Origin: a virus | Length of the DNA stretch: 50,684 nt | Direction: 5' to 3' (one strand) | Virus record (IMG/VR): IMGVR_UViG_3300042938_001669 | Span: 1 to 50,684 of that record | In this document: positions 6,619-13,672 of the stretch, in pieces | Numbering within the stretch: the stretch's first letter is position 1 | How the letters are laid out: every line of letters starts with the position of its first letter | Made by a program: the position numbers and the translations under genes | Notes under the pieces: generated by a model | What the model saw: the letters and a program-made list of their open reading frames with translations, nothing else | Told to the model about the DNA's origin: nothing | Database searches by the model: none

Positions 6619-7242
6619 TTATTTTCTGATGAATAGATTATCTCTTCTTATCTTCTTCATTGTAGATAATGAATCTCCTTCTGTATCTCTATATCCTAAT
6701 GTAAGAACTAATGTAGACTTTAATCCTAATTCTCTTAATCCTAATACCTCATCTACTTTATTAGGTAAGAATCCCTCCATTGGAGTTGAATCCACACCTT
6801 CTACTGCTGATGCTACTAATGAGAATCCTAATCCTATATACGTTTGTTTCTGAGCCCACGTTTGTTTTTGTTCCTCCGTCATATTGGAGATTGTCCCTAT
6901 CATCATTCCTTTGAAATCCTCTAATACATTTACCGGGATATTTCTTTGGTTTGCAATATCATTGATATAATTCTCCACCGCCCATTCAGTAATCTCGTCC
7001 CACACCGCAAATACCAATACAGCTGATGAATCCTTTAATTGAGTTTGTCCGTAACAAGCTCCCACCAATCTCTCCTTTAATTCTTGGTCCTCCACCACGA
7101 TTACCTGATACGGTGTTAACCCATATGAACTCGGAGCCAATCTTGTCGCCTCTAAGATTCTTTCTAATTTATCTTGTGGGATTTTGTCCCCATTCATTTT
7201 CTTGGTGGCATATCTCCACTGTAACGATTCTATTAATTCCAT
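6619..7242 (-). CDS. Nitroreductase family FMN-dependent oxidoreductase (NfsB-like)
   Basis: ATG at 7242, 207 aa, the usual family length. RYATKKMN near residue 10 and LAPSSYGLTPYQVIVV (about 36-51) are the FMN-phosphate and ring contacts. GLGFSLVASAVEGVDSTPMEGF (about 137-158) is the central active-site helix and loop, and KIRRDNLFIRK ends the protein like other NfsB members. The enzyme reduces nitroaromatics or quinones with NAD(P)H. It follows the 58-aa gene 7247-7423 by 4 nt. It is the most bacterium-like gene in the window and may be a recent acquisition. Confidence 0.9.
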   Translation of the reverse strand: MELIESLQWRYATKKMNGDKIPQDKLERILEATRLAPSSYGLTPYQVIVVEDQELKERLVGACYGQTQLKDSSAVLVFAVWDEITEWAVENYINDIANQRNIPVNVLEDFKGMMIGTISNMTEEQKQTWAQKQTYIGLGFSLVASAVEGVDSTPMEGFLPNKVDEVLGLRELGLKSTLVLTLGYRDTEGDSLSTMKKIRRDNLFIRK

Positions 7243-7246
7243 AGTA

Positions 7247-7423
7247 TTATTTATTTATTTGTTTTAGTTCGTTTTCTATTAACGCTTTTCTATATATTAA
7301 GTGTAACCTTCTACTTTCCTGTTGTATAACATCTTCCGCCATAAAAAGAAGTTGTTTTTCCTCCTCTGTGGCAAAACCTGTTCTCACAATACATAACGCT
7401 TCTAATAATGTTAATTCTTCCAT
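7247..7423 (-). CDS. Hypothetical helical protein, 58 aa
   Basis: ATG at 7423 and stop at 7247-7249. The sequence begins MEELTLLEALCIVRTGFA and is almost entirely helix-forming with many Glu, Leu and Gln residues, a possible small coiled coil. It sits 4 nt ahead of the nitroreductase and is probably cotranscribed with it. No family recognised. Confidence 0.6.
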   Translation of the reverse strand: MEELTLLEALCIVRTGFATEEEKQLLFMAEDVIQQESRRLHLIYRKALIENELKQINK

Positions 7424-7468
7424 ACTCTAATTATATATAATTCCCCCCGGATAATCAATAAAATGTTT

Positions 7469-7489
7469 TATCTTTGTTAGATATTTATT
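7469..7489 (+). promoter_or_regulatory. Combined host-type -7 box and phage motif
   Basis: TATCTTTG at 7469-7476, directly followed by GATATTTATT at 7480-7489, before the ATG at 7494. No good TTTG lies at -33. This is the only tagged lead gene with both signals. Confidence 0.45.
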
Positions 7490-7493
7490 TGAT

Positions 7494-7799
7494 ATGAAGA
7501 TTATAATCACAGAGAACAAACGAATCCGTCTCGCCATTAATTGGTTAGAAGAGGAATATCCCGACTTAAAAAAGATGATATTCCCCTCACACGAAGGAGT
7601 ATTCATATCCGATAAGGGAATGTTCAAAATGCTTTACAACAGTAGAGTAAAAGGATTCTATGTTTTAAATGAAATATGGGATTTTATCCGTAGTATGTTC
7701 GGATTTGATAACGATGAAGTTAGTGAGTTGTTATTGGATTGGGGTAATAAAAAGTTTGGGTTTAGAGCCAAGAAATGTCATAGAGTAGAACAAATATGA
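7494..7799 (+). CDS. Tagged small protein (MKIIITE), 101 aa
   Basis: ATG at 7494. Residues 1-8 MKIIITEN form the short N-terminal tag, followed by a helix (KRIRLAINWLEEEYPDL). After a beta segment comes a C-terminal helix ending LLLDWGNKKFGF. It shares this layout with the proteins at 7796, 13673, 13999, 14331, 14630 and 15605. If the tag is cut after ITE the mature protein starts at Asn8. Biochemical function unknown. It overlaps the next gene by ATGA. Confidence 0.75.
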   Translation: MKIIITENKRIRLAINWLEEEYPDLKKMIFPSHEGVFISDKGMFKMLYNSRVKGFYVLNEIWDFIRSMFGFDNDEVSELLLDWGNKKFGFRAKKCHRVEQI

Positions 7800-8149
7800 A
7801 AGTAATAATCACAGAGAACAAGAGAAAAAATGTCGTTACCAAATGGTTGGATATGGACTATGGTAACTTAAGGAAGTATTCCGTTGGTCATAGATTTATT
7901 ATCTATAAAGATAGTGGTGACGATATGTCTTTCACATTTAATCGTGATAATGGAATAGTTGAATTATCTGAGGAGATATCAAATCAATTAGTATCTATGT
8001 TTGGTGTTACAAGTGGTTATGATATAAACGATATCTTTATCCCTTGGTTTATGGAAAGATATAATCTACACGTTGAAAAGGTTGTATATACTACTTGGCA
8101 TTGTAATAAATGTGGTAGATATCATATCACTAAATATCATATTGATTAA
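7796..8149 (+). CDS. Tagged small protein with C-terminal zinc knuckle, 117 aa
   Basis: Start ATG overlaps the previous stop (ATGA). Tag MKVIITEN, then the same helix-beta-helix layout as its neighbour (KRKNVVTKWLDMDYGNL, later IFIPWFMERYNLHV). It differs by a C-terminal TTWHCNKCGRYHITKYH, a likely Cys2His2 zinc site. Transcribed with 7494-7799. Probable capsid-packaged effector by the tag argument; direct function unknown. Confidence 0.75.
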   Translation: MKVIITENKRKNVVTKWLDMDYGNLRKYSVGHRFIIYKDSGDDMSFTFNRDNGIVELSEEISNQLVSMFGVTSGYDINDIFIPWFMERYNLHVEKVVYTTWHCNKCGRYHITKYHID

Positions 8150-8155
8150 TCCCAC

Positions 8156-8210
8156 GTTTATAAGGTTTAGGACTTATATTAGTGGTTTATAAGGTTTAGG
8201 ACTTATATTA
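8156..8210 (+). repeat. Tandem direct repeat, 26 nt x2
   Basis: Identical 26-mers at 8156-8181 and 8185-8210 (each starts GTTTATAAGG and ends ACTTATATTA), period 29. They lie between the convergent genes ending at 8149 and 8208. Only two copies, no spacers, so not CRISPR. Confidence 0.85.
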
Positions 8211-8465
8211 TGAGTATTCGTAGAAATTGTCCCCCTCTGTAGTGAATCTAAATAAAAATCTGTAGGGTATTGAACCAAGTGTACTTAAAACGGTCCAACA
8301 TTCTTCCACAATCTCCTCCTCAACTTCCGATTCGGTTCCTGCCATCCAAAATGTAATCTCTATTGTATCATCATATGATGTTATGTGATATTCCATAATA
8401 TCATCATCCATAGGTAATATGAATTTATCTATTAACTTATCTACTATTTTTAATACTGCCTCCAT
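8208..8465 (-). CDS. Hypothetical acidic protein, 85 aa
   Basis: ATG at 8465. No tag; acidic (VEEEIVEECW) with an N-terminal helix MEAVLKIVDKLIDKF. The promoter region has TACATTTA and a pair of AT-rich palindromes (8473-8533), so it may be separately regulated. Last codons overlap repeat copy 2 at 8185-8210. Confidence 0.6.
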   Translation of the reverse strand: MEAVLKIVDKLIDKFILPMDDDIMEYHITSYDDTIEITFWMAGTESEVEEEIVEECWTVLSTLGSIPYRFLFRFTTEGDNFYEYS

Positions 8466-8472
8466 AGTGTTA

Positions 8473-8533
8473 AATGTATACTATAATATACATTATCCCC
8501 GTTTTTATTGTGTTTTGTATATTATAATATACA
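8473..8533. promoter_or_regulatory. Two AT-rich palindromes upstream of the 85-aa gene
   Basis: TGTATATTATAATATACA at 8516-8533 is a perfect 18-bp palindrome. A second, imperfect 22-bp palindrome at 8473-8494 has the arms AATGTATA/TATACATT. Both share the half-site TATACAT and flank the start of 8208-8465: a likely dimeric-regulator operator pair, or in part an AT-rich terminator for 8534-8947. Confidence 0.45.
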
Positions 8534-8947
8534 TTAATAACTTTTCCCCGTTCCTTTATATAATAATCTAAGACAGTCCGGTGATATGTTCTCGAATGTA
8601 ACTATATGATGTTTGTAATATCCACCATCAAAATGTTTGTCTTTATACCAAGTAACCCCGGCACATTCCGTATTGATAATCCAAATGTCATCGTCATATG
8701 TGGAATCAAACATATCTTTTTCATCTAATGAATCTGTTGCAAATATGGATGGTTTACATTCTTCATCGTCACCGACGTGTGATTGATAACATTCCCCCAC
8801 CGATGTTTGTAATCCGGTAAGTTCTATGTTGTCTCTCCATATAGGATTTGATTTATGAACAATATATTCCCCCGGAGTATATTCATCACTCGCCGGAGAA
8901 TAGGATTCCTCTCTTAATATTCTTCTTATGGTATCTTGTAAACTCAT
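8534..8947 (-). CDS. Tagged protein, possibly ADP-ribosyltransferase-like, 137 aa
   Basis: ATG at 8947. The long tag MSLQDTIRRILRE is followed by a linker and a domain containing YIVHKSNPIWRDNIELTGL (about 28-46), PSIFATDS (66-73) and HHIVTFENISPDCLRLL (about 113-129). The order of a YxVH start, an 'R..I...GL' helix, an 'ifAt.s' strand and a late acidic strand recalls small ART/KptA-like folds. T4 Alt, an ART, is also packaged by an N-terminal peptide, but fold assignment here is tentative. Last gene of the 11455-8534 tagged operon. Confidence 0.6.
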   Translation of the reverse strand: MSLQDTIRRILREESYSPASDEYTPGEYIVHKSNPIWRDNIELTGLQTSVGECYQSHVGDDEECKPSIFATDSLDEKDMFDSTYDDDIWIINTECAGVTWYKDKHFDGGYYKHHIVTFENISPDCLRLLYKGTGKSY

Positions 8948-8949
8948 AT

Positions 8950-9408
8950 CTATTTGTAGTGTTCTACTGCGTCAACCATAAACAGGAAAACCTCATCTAA
9001 TGTATTATCATCCAAATCCTCATATCGTTCAGTATAACTACTTCTGTGTCTTTCATACTCTTCACCACCATAAACATCTATGGTAACATACTCCGGGTTG
9101 AAATACTCAATTTGATGTAACTCCTCATCAGGAGAACCATATGGAATAGAATTCATATTTAATTCATACGTAGATATCCCGGTTGAATTATGTTTGTAAG
9201 CTAAATGTTTTATAGCCTCTCTAATAAAATCAATCATTTCTTCATTTGAGAACACATAATCCCCCATTAATTTTGTAACTTTGTCATAACCCCCAAAATA
9301 ACGAGTGGCTTGGTATAACCCCATTTCTTGAACAACATCAACCACTTTATTCTCATTGATAATCCCCATCATCTGATGGATTCTATGTATGTTCTCGTTT
9401 AAATTCAT
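8950..9408 (-). CDS. Tagged paralogue A (YFGGY family), 152 aa
   Basis: ATG at 9408. Long tag MNLNENIHRIHQMMGIINE. After it, LYQATRYFGGYDKV, then MIDFIREAIKHLAY, STYELN and an acidic C-terminal helix (LDEVFLFMVDAVEH). Two neighbours (9411-9956 and 9960-10685) share the layout. The first 44 nt of the coding region are identical to those of the next gene. Function unknown; very acidic. Confidence 0.75.
   Translation of the reverse strand: MNLNENIHRIHQMMGIINENKVVDVVQEMGLYQATRYFGGYDKVTKLMGDYVFSNEEMIDFIREAIKHLAYKHNSTGISTYELNMNSIPYGSPDEELHQIEYFNPEYVTIDVYGGEEYERHRSSYTERYEDLDDNTLDEVFLFMVDAVEHYK
9365..9408. repeat. 44-nt tag-coding repeat, copy 1
   Basis: Identical to 9913-9956. It encodes residues 1-14 plus two bases of the next codon of the long tag. 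The sequences downstream of it diverge strongly. Confidence 0.85.
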
Positions 9409-9410
9409 AA

Positions 9411-9956
9411 TTAAATTTTTTTAGCTATAAACTCAAATGCGTTATTAATCATATCATCCGGTAAATCCTCATATTTAATTGTTTCACTATGGTCATCATT
9501 TTCGGTTTGAGATGAAAACTCACCATTCTCATTTCTATAAAATGTTGTTACATTTAATTCATCAGTATAGTATGTAAATGCTACCTTTTCATAAGTTTCA
9601 GTACTCTCTAACACAGAATAATCACTCTCGTCCCAACCTTCATCTCCATAAGTAAACAATCCGTAGTATTGAGTAAAAATTGTATCCTTAATAAACTCAA
9701 TCTTATCTTCTCTTGATGTAATAGTATTTAAATCAACAGGATTGGTCTGTAATGTACTCGCGTGCACCCATTTACCACTCTTCCTATCATAAACCAAATT
9801 TAGATATTTTTTAAGGTTCTCATAACCCCCATAATAATTAATAGCATCTCTAATACCTAATATATCAATTATTGTTTTAACAGTGTTTGGACTCACATCT
9901 TCACTCACTACACCCATCATCTGATGGATTCTATGTATGTTCTCGTTTAAATTCAT
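9411..9956 (-). CDS. Tagged paralogue B (YYGGY family), 181 aa
   Basis: ATG at 9956. Tag MNLNENIHRIHQMMGVVSE, then VKTIIDILGIRDAINYYGGYENLKKYL, a longer middle, KIEFIKDTIF and an acidic C-terminal helix PDDMINNAFEFIAKK. Paralogous to 8950-9408 by the GGY segment and end helix. Two nt separate it from that gene. Function unknown. Confidence 0.75.
   Translation of the reverse strand: MNLNENIHRIHQMMGVVSEDVSPNTVKTIIDILGIRDAINYYGGYENLKKYLNLVYDRKSGKWVHASTLQTNPVDLNTITSREDKIEFIKDTIFTQYYGLFTYGDEGWDESDYSVLESTETYEKVAFTYYTDELNVTTFYRNENGEFSSQTENDDHSETIKYEDLPDDMINNAFEFIAKKI
9913..9956. repeat. 44-nt tag-coding repeat, copy 2
   Basis: Perfect copy of 9365-9408, located at the 5' end of the next gene in the operon. 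Confidence 0.85.
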
Positions 9957-9959
9957 ATC

Positions 9960-10685
9960 TTAGTGGTTTAATAATATCTCAACCAATTCCTCAATTATTT
10001 GCACAGGTAAACTTTCATACTTAGAATAATAGTCCCTTAAATGACCACTATACTCATCTTCATATACACTAATGTCTACACTTGTTAGTCCTAACCATTC
10101 TATTTGATGTTCCTCCCCATCTTCATCACTATAATGAAGTGGCTCTTCATTTATCTCGTGTAAACCAACACCACTACCATCATCACTTAATTCTCTAACT
10201 TTTTCTTTAATAAAATTAACTTTATCAACCACTTTTAAGTATGGCTCAATTGTGTAGTAATTCCCAAAATACTTAATGGCATCAGAAACCCCCAAAGTTT
10301 TTATCATATCAGAAATACTATTATCTTTACTCTCTTTTATAATATCGTCACAACTCTTTACGTGTTTGGTAAACATATCTAATTTCTGTCCGGTATAATT
10401 ATATACCAAATCCCACACCTCATTCATTACGTTATCCATCAATTGAGCTCTTGTTGTTGAATACCCACCTTTATGAGCAATTAAATAAAATGTTGCTCTG
10501 TAATTCTCATAAACATTATCCGAATGTGGTAGTTTGGTTCTCTTGTCCGGGTGCTTAACCTCAACCTTACAAAGAATGTCTTTGTGGTCATTAACAAATC
10601 CCTCTAATAACATTTCTATTACCGAAGTTAAATCTTTATTTGTTTCTTCCCTTAATATTCTTTTTATGTCATGTCGTAAGTTCAT
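9960..10685 (-). CDS. Tagged paralogue C with extra N-terminal domain, 241 aa
   Basis: ATG at 10685. The tag MNLRHDIKRILRE differs in sequence but matches the long type. Residues about 18-110 form an inserted domain (IEMLLEGFVNDHKDILCKVEV ... LMDNVMNEVWDLVYNYTG) absent from paralogues A and B. Then ISDMIKTLGVSDAIKYFGNY, NFIKEKVREL, GVGLHEIN and the usual acidic C-terminal helix. A mosaic: one tag, one extra domain, one family domain. Overlaps 10685-11455 by 1 nt. Confidence 0.7.
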   Translation of the reverse strand: MNLRHDIKRILREETNKDLTSVIEMLLEGFVNDHKDILCKVEVKHPDKRTKLPHSDNVYENYRATFYLIAHKGGYSTTRAQLMDNVMNEVWDLVYNYTGQKLDMFTKHVKSCDDIIKESKDNSISDMIKTLGVSDAIKYFGNYYTIEPYLKVVDKVNFIKEKVRELSDDGSGVGLHEINEEPLHYSDEDGEEHQIEWLGLTSVDISVYEDEYSGHLRDYYSKYESLPVQIIEELVEILLNH

Positions 10686-11455
10686 TATTTATCTTCAGGT
10701 AATTTTGTATCTTTAATAAACTTCTTGTGTGAATCCTTATATGATTTTTGAGTTTCATCATTCACATCTTTGGTATATTGCCAATTCCAATACAAGTCAT
10801 TGTTTGGTTTGAATCCATAAAACTTATGAACTTCTTTCTGTGTTTCAGTTACGTTCTCACCATTCCAATTCTGTCCAACACAAATGAATCCTGTCTCAAT
10901 ATCTTTAACAAGATTTGATTCCCCCAATGTTGCGTGTCTGTTCTCAATCCAAGTCAATCGCTCAATTAAATTCTGATAGAACATATTGGTTTGTCCCCAT
11001 CTAATTGAACTAAAGAATACAACAGCATCTGACTCAAATAACTCTTTGGATATCTTCCATAACTCATCCTTTGGATTGTTATAACTTGCCCAACATCTAT
11101 GGTCTCCGGATGGATTCTTTTTCTTATCTTTGAGCATAGATTTAAGTAATCCACAACTGTTCCCGTCTTTTCTTGATACATTCCCCTCACAAGGAACAAT
11201 GTTAAGTTCGGAAACATCAATTAACACTGAGTCTTTTAACTCATCGTTAAGATACATTGCAATCATCTTTGATTTTGGTATGTCAAGGTTTTTTTCATCC
11301 CAATTATATCTATTGGAACAACTTAAGATTAAAACTTTCTTTTTCTTTTTAAGAATGTCTAATGTTTTTTTGATTGATTTCCACGCATCTGATTGGACCA
11401 TCTCCTCAGAAATCATCATTTGTCTTATTCTTTGTATATCTTCGTGTAAGTTCAT
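10685..11455 (-). CDS. Tagged flavodoxin-fold NAD(P)H-dependent reductase, 256 aa
   Basis: ATG at 11455. Tag MNLHEDIQRIRQMMISE, then a flavodoxin-like domain: KKVLILSCSNRYNWDE (first strand and FMN-phosphate loop, about 39-54), VLIDVSELNIVPCEG (metal- or disulfide-like Cys), SDAVVFFSSIRWGQTNMFYQNLIERL (about 140-165, the family signature with W-G-x-x-x-x-x-x-Q-N), and TGFICVGQNWNGEN. Members reduce quinones, azo or metal compounds through bound FMN. First gene of the tagged operon, with a TATATTTATA motif 4 nt upstream. An enzyme carrying this tag is strong evidence for protein targeting. Confidence 0.75.
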   Translation of the reverse strand: MNLHEDIQRIRQMMISEEMVQSDAWKSIKKTLDILKKKKKVLILSCSNRYNWDEKNLDIPKSKMIAMYLNDELKDSVLIDVSELNIVPCEGNVSRKDGNSCGLLKSMLKDKKKNPSGDHRCWASYNNPKDELWKISKELFESDAVVFFSSIRWGQTNMFYQNLIERLTWIENRHATLGESNLVKDIETGFICVGQNWNGENVTETQKEVHKFYGFKPNNDLYWNWQYTKDVNDETQKSYKDSHKKFIKDTKLPEDK

Positions 11456-11458
11456 AAC

Positions 11459-11468
11459 TATAAATATA
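11459..11468 (-). promoter_or_regulatory. Putative phage promoter motif TATATTTATA
   Basis: Exact TATATTTATA, 4 nt before the ATG at 11455; heads the operon of five tagged genes. Confidence 0.6.
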
Positions 11469-11475
11469 AAAAAAA

Positions 11476-11493
11476 GGGAAAAATTACTTTCCC
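11476..11493 (-). terminator. Terminator after 11504-11785
   Basis: GGGAAA/TTTCCC stem followed by a long T-run on the minus strand. Confidence 0.65.
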
Positions 11494-11503
11494 TCGTTTA
11501 ATT

Positions 11504-11785
11504 TTATCTCCCCTCGTATTGCCATAGAACGGCATTACAATAACTATGGACGGCACCTTCAGTCATATTAGTCTTATGACAATGTTGAAGATGGATTGGG
11601 TGGTCTAAAAATCCCGGAGGAAATAAACCCCAAGTAATTGGTTTTTTTGTTATTCTTTCGGGTGCGCCTTCATATAATGTTTCACCACAATACATACAAA
11701 GATTATTCTGTTCCTTGATATATTGTAGTCTAACTTCCCTCCTTTGTGGTTGGGTTAATTTTGTGTAGTCAGCAGGTAATATCAT
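11504..11785 (-). CDS. Phage HNH-type endonuclease-like protein, 93 aa
   Basis: I choose ATG 11785 (MILPADYTKL); a GTG 18 nt earlier is possible. CMYCGETL (about 30-37) and HLQHCHKTNMTEGAVHSYCNAVLWQ (about 65-89) form a Cys4/His HNH zinc site like that of T4 endonuclease VII relatives. Similar short proteins are common in phages. It overlaps the PTH2 stop codon (TAATG), so the pair is translationally coupled. Confidence 0.75.
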   Translation of the reverse strand: MILPADYTKLTQPQRREVRLQYIKEQNNLCMYCGETLYEGAPERITKKPITWGLFPPGFLDHPIHLQHCHKTNMTEGAVHSYCNAVLWQYEGR

Positions 11786-12033
11786 TATTGTATTTCTATC
11801 CACGCCGCCGCGGTTTGTGTTCCCGACTCCACCTCGGTCATACCTTTATCTGTTTGAATGTAACAATCATTCTGTGATGTTAACTCATCAAACTTCTTAT
11901 CTGACACCTTTAATACTATGATATCACTATCAACCGGTGTTATTCCCAAATTCTTAACTGCGTGAGCAATCTGTGCCGCCACTTTACCCTCACTCATCTT
12001 TAAGTTTTTCTTATATATCGCTTTAATTCTCAT
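11785..12033 (-). CDS. Compact peptidyl-tRNA hydrolase 2-like protein, 82 aa
   Basis: ATG at 12033. The family signature KMSEGKVAAQIAHAV sits at residues 12-26, with IVLKVSDKKFDEL at about 39-51 and the closing VESGTQTAAAW in the expected order. At 82 aa it is about 30 residues shorter than cellular PTH2. It may recycle peptidyl-tRNAs or act as a binding module. Promoter-like TTG-N-TAACTTTC upstream. Confidence 0.75.
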   Translation of the reverse strand: MRIKAIYKKNLKMSEGKVAAQIAHAVKNLGITPVDSDIIVLKVSDKKFDELTSQNDCYIQTDKGMTEVESGTQTAAAWIEIQ

Positions 12034-12060
12034 ACAACAATAATAATCATTGAAAGTTAT

Positions 12061-12091
12061 TTTGTCAAATAAAAATATAATTGTATCTTTG
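12061..12091 (+). promoter_or_regulatory. Host-type promoter (TTTG-N19-TATCTTTG)
   Basis: TTTG 12061-12064, TATCTTTG 12084-12091, ATG at 12111. Confidence 0.8.
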
Positions 12092-12110
12092 TAATCTAAA
12101 TGATATTATT

Positions 12111-12359
12111 ATGAACACTACCGAACTATACATCAGCCCTAACTTCGATAAAAACGAAAGATTACAAAAGGATGGACACACCGAGAGATGTGTTTGTTGT
12201 AACAAACCTATGAAACCGGAACAAGTAAAGTTTATGGTTCATATGACTACTGATTGGCTTGCTGTTGACTGTGAAGATGTTTCTAATAGTCAAGGTATGT
12301 TCCCAATCGGAACTGAGTGTAAAAAGAATATGTCTAAAGAATTTATCTTCAAAGTGTAA
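12111..12359 (+). CDS. Zinc-binding hypothetical protein, 82 aa
   Basis: Start taken at ATG 12111, 19 nt past the -7 box; an upstream in-frame ATG would overlap the promoter. RCVCCNKPMKPEQVKF near residue 27 and GMFPIGTECKKNM near 62 give a CxxC plus a distal Cys, as in small phage proteins with split zinc ribbons. No tag. Its stop overlaps the next start (TAATG). Confidence 0.65.
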   Translation: MNTTELYISPNFDKNERLQKDGHTERCVCCNKPMKPEQVKFMVHMTTDWLAVDCEDVSNSQGMFPIGTECKKNMSKEFIFKV

Positions 12360-12760
12360 TGTTGGACCAACTTAAAATAATAGACAAATACATTAGTGTA
12401 TTCTATCCTAAAATTAACGAGATAACCTCGTTGGAAGAAGTATTGGTTGTCAGTATGAATGGTTATTTTTTATTTTCTTATGGGAAACAATCAATTATCG
12501 GAATTAAACGACGTAAGAAAAAAATATTTGGGACCGGTCAGAATGTAACATATATAAATGATGGTTATACTGTCAAAGGTATTTACGGATTCTCAAACCT
12601 ACTTGCACCTATGTTATCTTTACCTTCTGACAAATTTAATATTGTTATGATGGAATGGATTAAAAATAAACACCCCGAGATTGATAGTGTTATAAAACTA
12701 TATGATTTTTGTATGGATAACAATAAAAGTTATAACGATGTTAAACATTTATTGGAATAA
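12359..12760 (+). CDS. Hypothetical protein, 133 aa
   Basis: ATG overlaps the previous stop (TAATG), so translation is coupled. Basic patch IIGIKRRKKKIFGTG in the middle, helical C-terminus. No tag, signal or known motif. Under the host-type promoter at 12061, it is probably early. Confidence 0.6.
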   Translation: MLDQLKIIDKYISVFYPKINEITSLEEVLVVSMNGYFLFSYGKQSIIGIKRRKKKIFGTGQNVTYINDGYTVKGIYGFSNLLAPMLSLPSDKFNIVMMEWIKNKHPEIDSVIKLYDFCMDNNKSYNDVKHLLE

Positions 12761-12765
12761 TTTCA

Positions 12766-13173
12766 TTAGTAACTTACTAAACTCGCAGCCGTTAGTTCTC
12801 TAACACCATAGTCCGGGAAATGTTTTTTGAAGAAGTCCTGAAGTCCGTATTTAAAATGTCTTGATAAATAACCGTATGGTATATAACCTTCCAAATTTTC
12901 TTGTAAGGAATAATCATACCATAATCTTTCATTTATTTTATCATATTTAATTAGATTTTTGTCAAGGTTTTTCCCATTAAGCAAAACTATTATTTTACCA
13001 TTGTTAATTTCTGCCTTTGAATCTATTTCCATCTCTAAAAGTTTAATTATAGTTTTTTTCCATTTTGGATATTCTTCCTCATACTCTTGGTCAGAACGAG
13101 CTCTTGAGACATAAGCGTCCTTACCTTCAGTCATTATTTGTTTAATTCTATATACGTTTTCCTGTATGTCCAT
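12766..13173 (-). CDS. Tagged hypothetical protein, 135 aa
   Basis: ATG at 13173. Tag MDIQENVYRIKQIMTE, with Met instead of Ile/Leu at the -3 position. The body is moderately charged (KKTIIKLLEMEID, a beta segment, then LSRHFKYGLQDFFKKHFPDYGV). Single-gene unit with its own GATATTTATC motif 3 nt upstream. Function unknown. Confidence 0.7.
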   Translation of the reverse strand: MDIQENVYRIKQIMTEGKDAYVSRARSDQEYEEEYPKWKKTIIKLLEMEIDSKAEINNGKIIVLLNGKNLDKNLIKYDKINERLWYDYSLQENLEGYIPYGYLSRHFKYGLQDFFKKHFPDYGVRELTAASLVSY

Positions 13174-13176
13174 AGT

Positions 13177-13186
13177 GATAAATATC
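13177..13186 (-). promoter_or_regulatory. Putative phage promoter motif GATATTTATC
   Basis: On the coding strand GATATTTATC ends 3 nt before the ATG at 13173. Confidence 0.5.
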
Positions 13187-13217
13187 TTGTGAGAACAAAA
13201 AATATGTTGTATCTTTG
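13186..13217 (+). promoter_or_regulatory. Host-type promoter giving a near-leaderless start
   Basis: TTG (13187-13189), about 20 nt, TATCTTTG (13210-13217), and the ATG at 13222 only 4 nt later. Confidence 0.65.
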
Positions 13218-13221
13218 AAAT

Positions 13222-13500
13222 ATGAAACTACTTAAATACTTAATCATTCGTCTAACCACTAAGGGGTCCGATAATGCCATCAAGGTATATAATACGTTAT
13301 ACCCTAACGTGACTCCTCCCGTTTATCAACCACAAGTTGTTAAACAGTCTATTAATGTTCCAAACTCCCCTTTCAAACCTATGGATAAAAAACAGGAGAT
13401 GGTTGAGTCGTTGGAGTATCTTAATTCTAAGTCAGTGAAATCAAAAAAAGATAAGGAATCTATCTCTATGTTGGAGGCTGTGTTAAAGAATATGAAGTAA
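13222..13500 (+). CDS. Hypothetical basic protein, 92 aa
   Basis: ATG at 13222, so close to the -7 box that the mRNA is likely leaderless. The N-terminus MKLLKYLIIRLTTKG is amphipathic but lacks the x-E end of the tags. Pro-rich middle, Lys/Ser-rich helical end. Unknown. Confidence 0.55.
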   Translation: MKLLKYLIIRLTTKGSDNAIKVYNTLYPNVTPPVYQPQVVKQSINVPNSPFKPMDKKQEMVESLEYLNSKSVKSKKDKESISMLEAVLKNMK

Positions 13501-13563
13501 TATTCTGTTTGCGTTCCACTACACATTGTGTGGAGTTATACAAATGAAATATATTTGTTGATT

Positions 13564-13621
13564 ACACTTTTACGTAGGAATAAATGTAATTGGCAACACT
13601 TTTACGTAGGAATAAATGTAA
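13564..13621 (+). repeat. Direct repeat, 26 nt x2
   Basis: Identical 26-mers beginning ACACTTTTACGTAGG at 13564-13589 and 13596-13621, period 32, in the short gap between convergent genes. Same size class as the pair at 8156-8210 but a different sequence. Confidence 0.8.
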
Positions 13622-13641
13622 ATGTCCGTTATTACGGACAT
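13622..13641. terminator. Bidirectional terminator hairpin
   Basis: Perfect 8-bp stem ATGTCCGT/ACGGACAT with a TATT loop, then a T-rich run on the plus strand. Sits between the convergent ends at 13500 and 13673. Confidence 0.7.
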
Positions 13642-13672
13642 TATTATTGTTTTTGTTCAGAATAAAAGACAT

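Noticed and set aside
8156-8210. CRISPR array
   Set aside because: Only two repeat copies with a 3-nt gap and no spacers; the same holds for 13564-13621.
13222-13500. Tag on MKLLKYLIIRLTTKG
   Set aside because: No [I/L]-x-E step and a host-type promoter; not counted as tagged.
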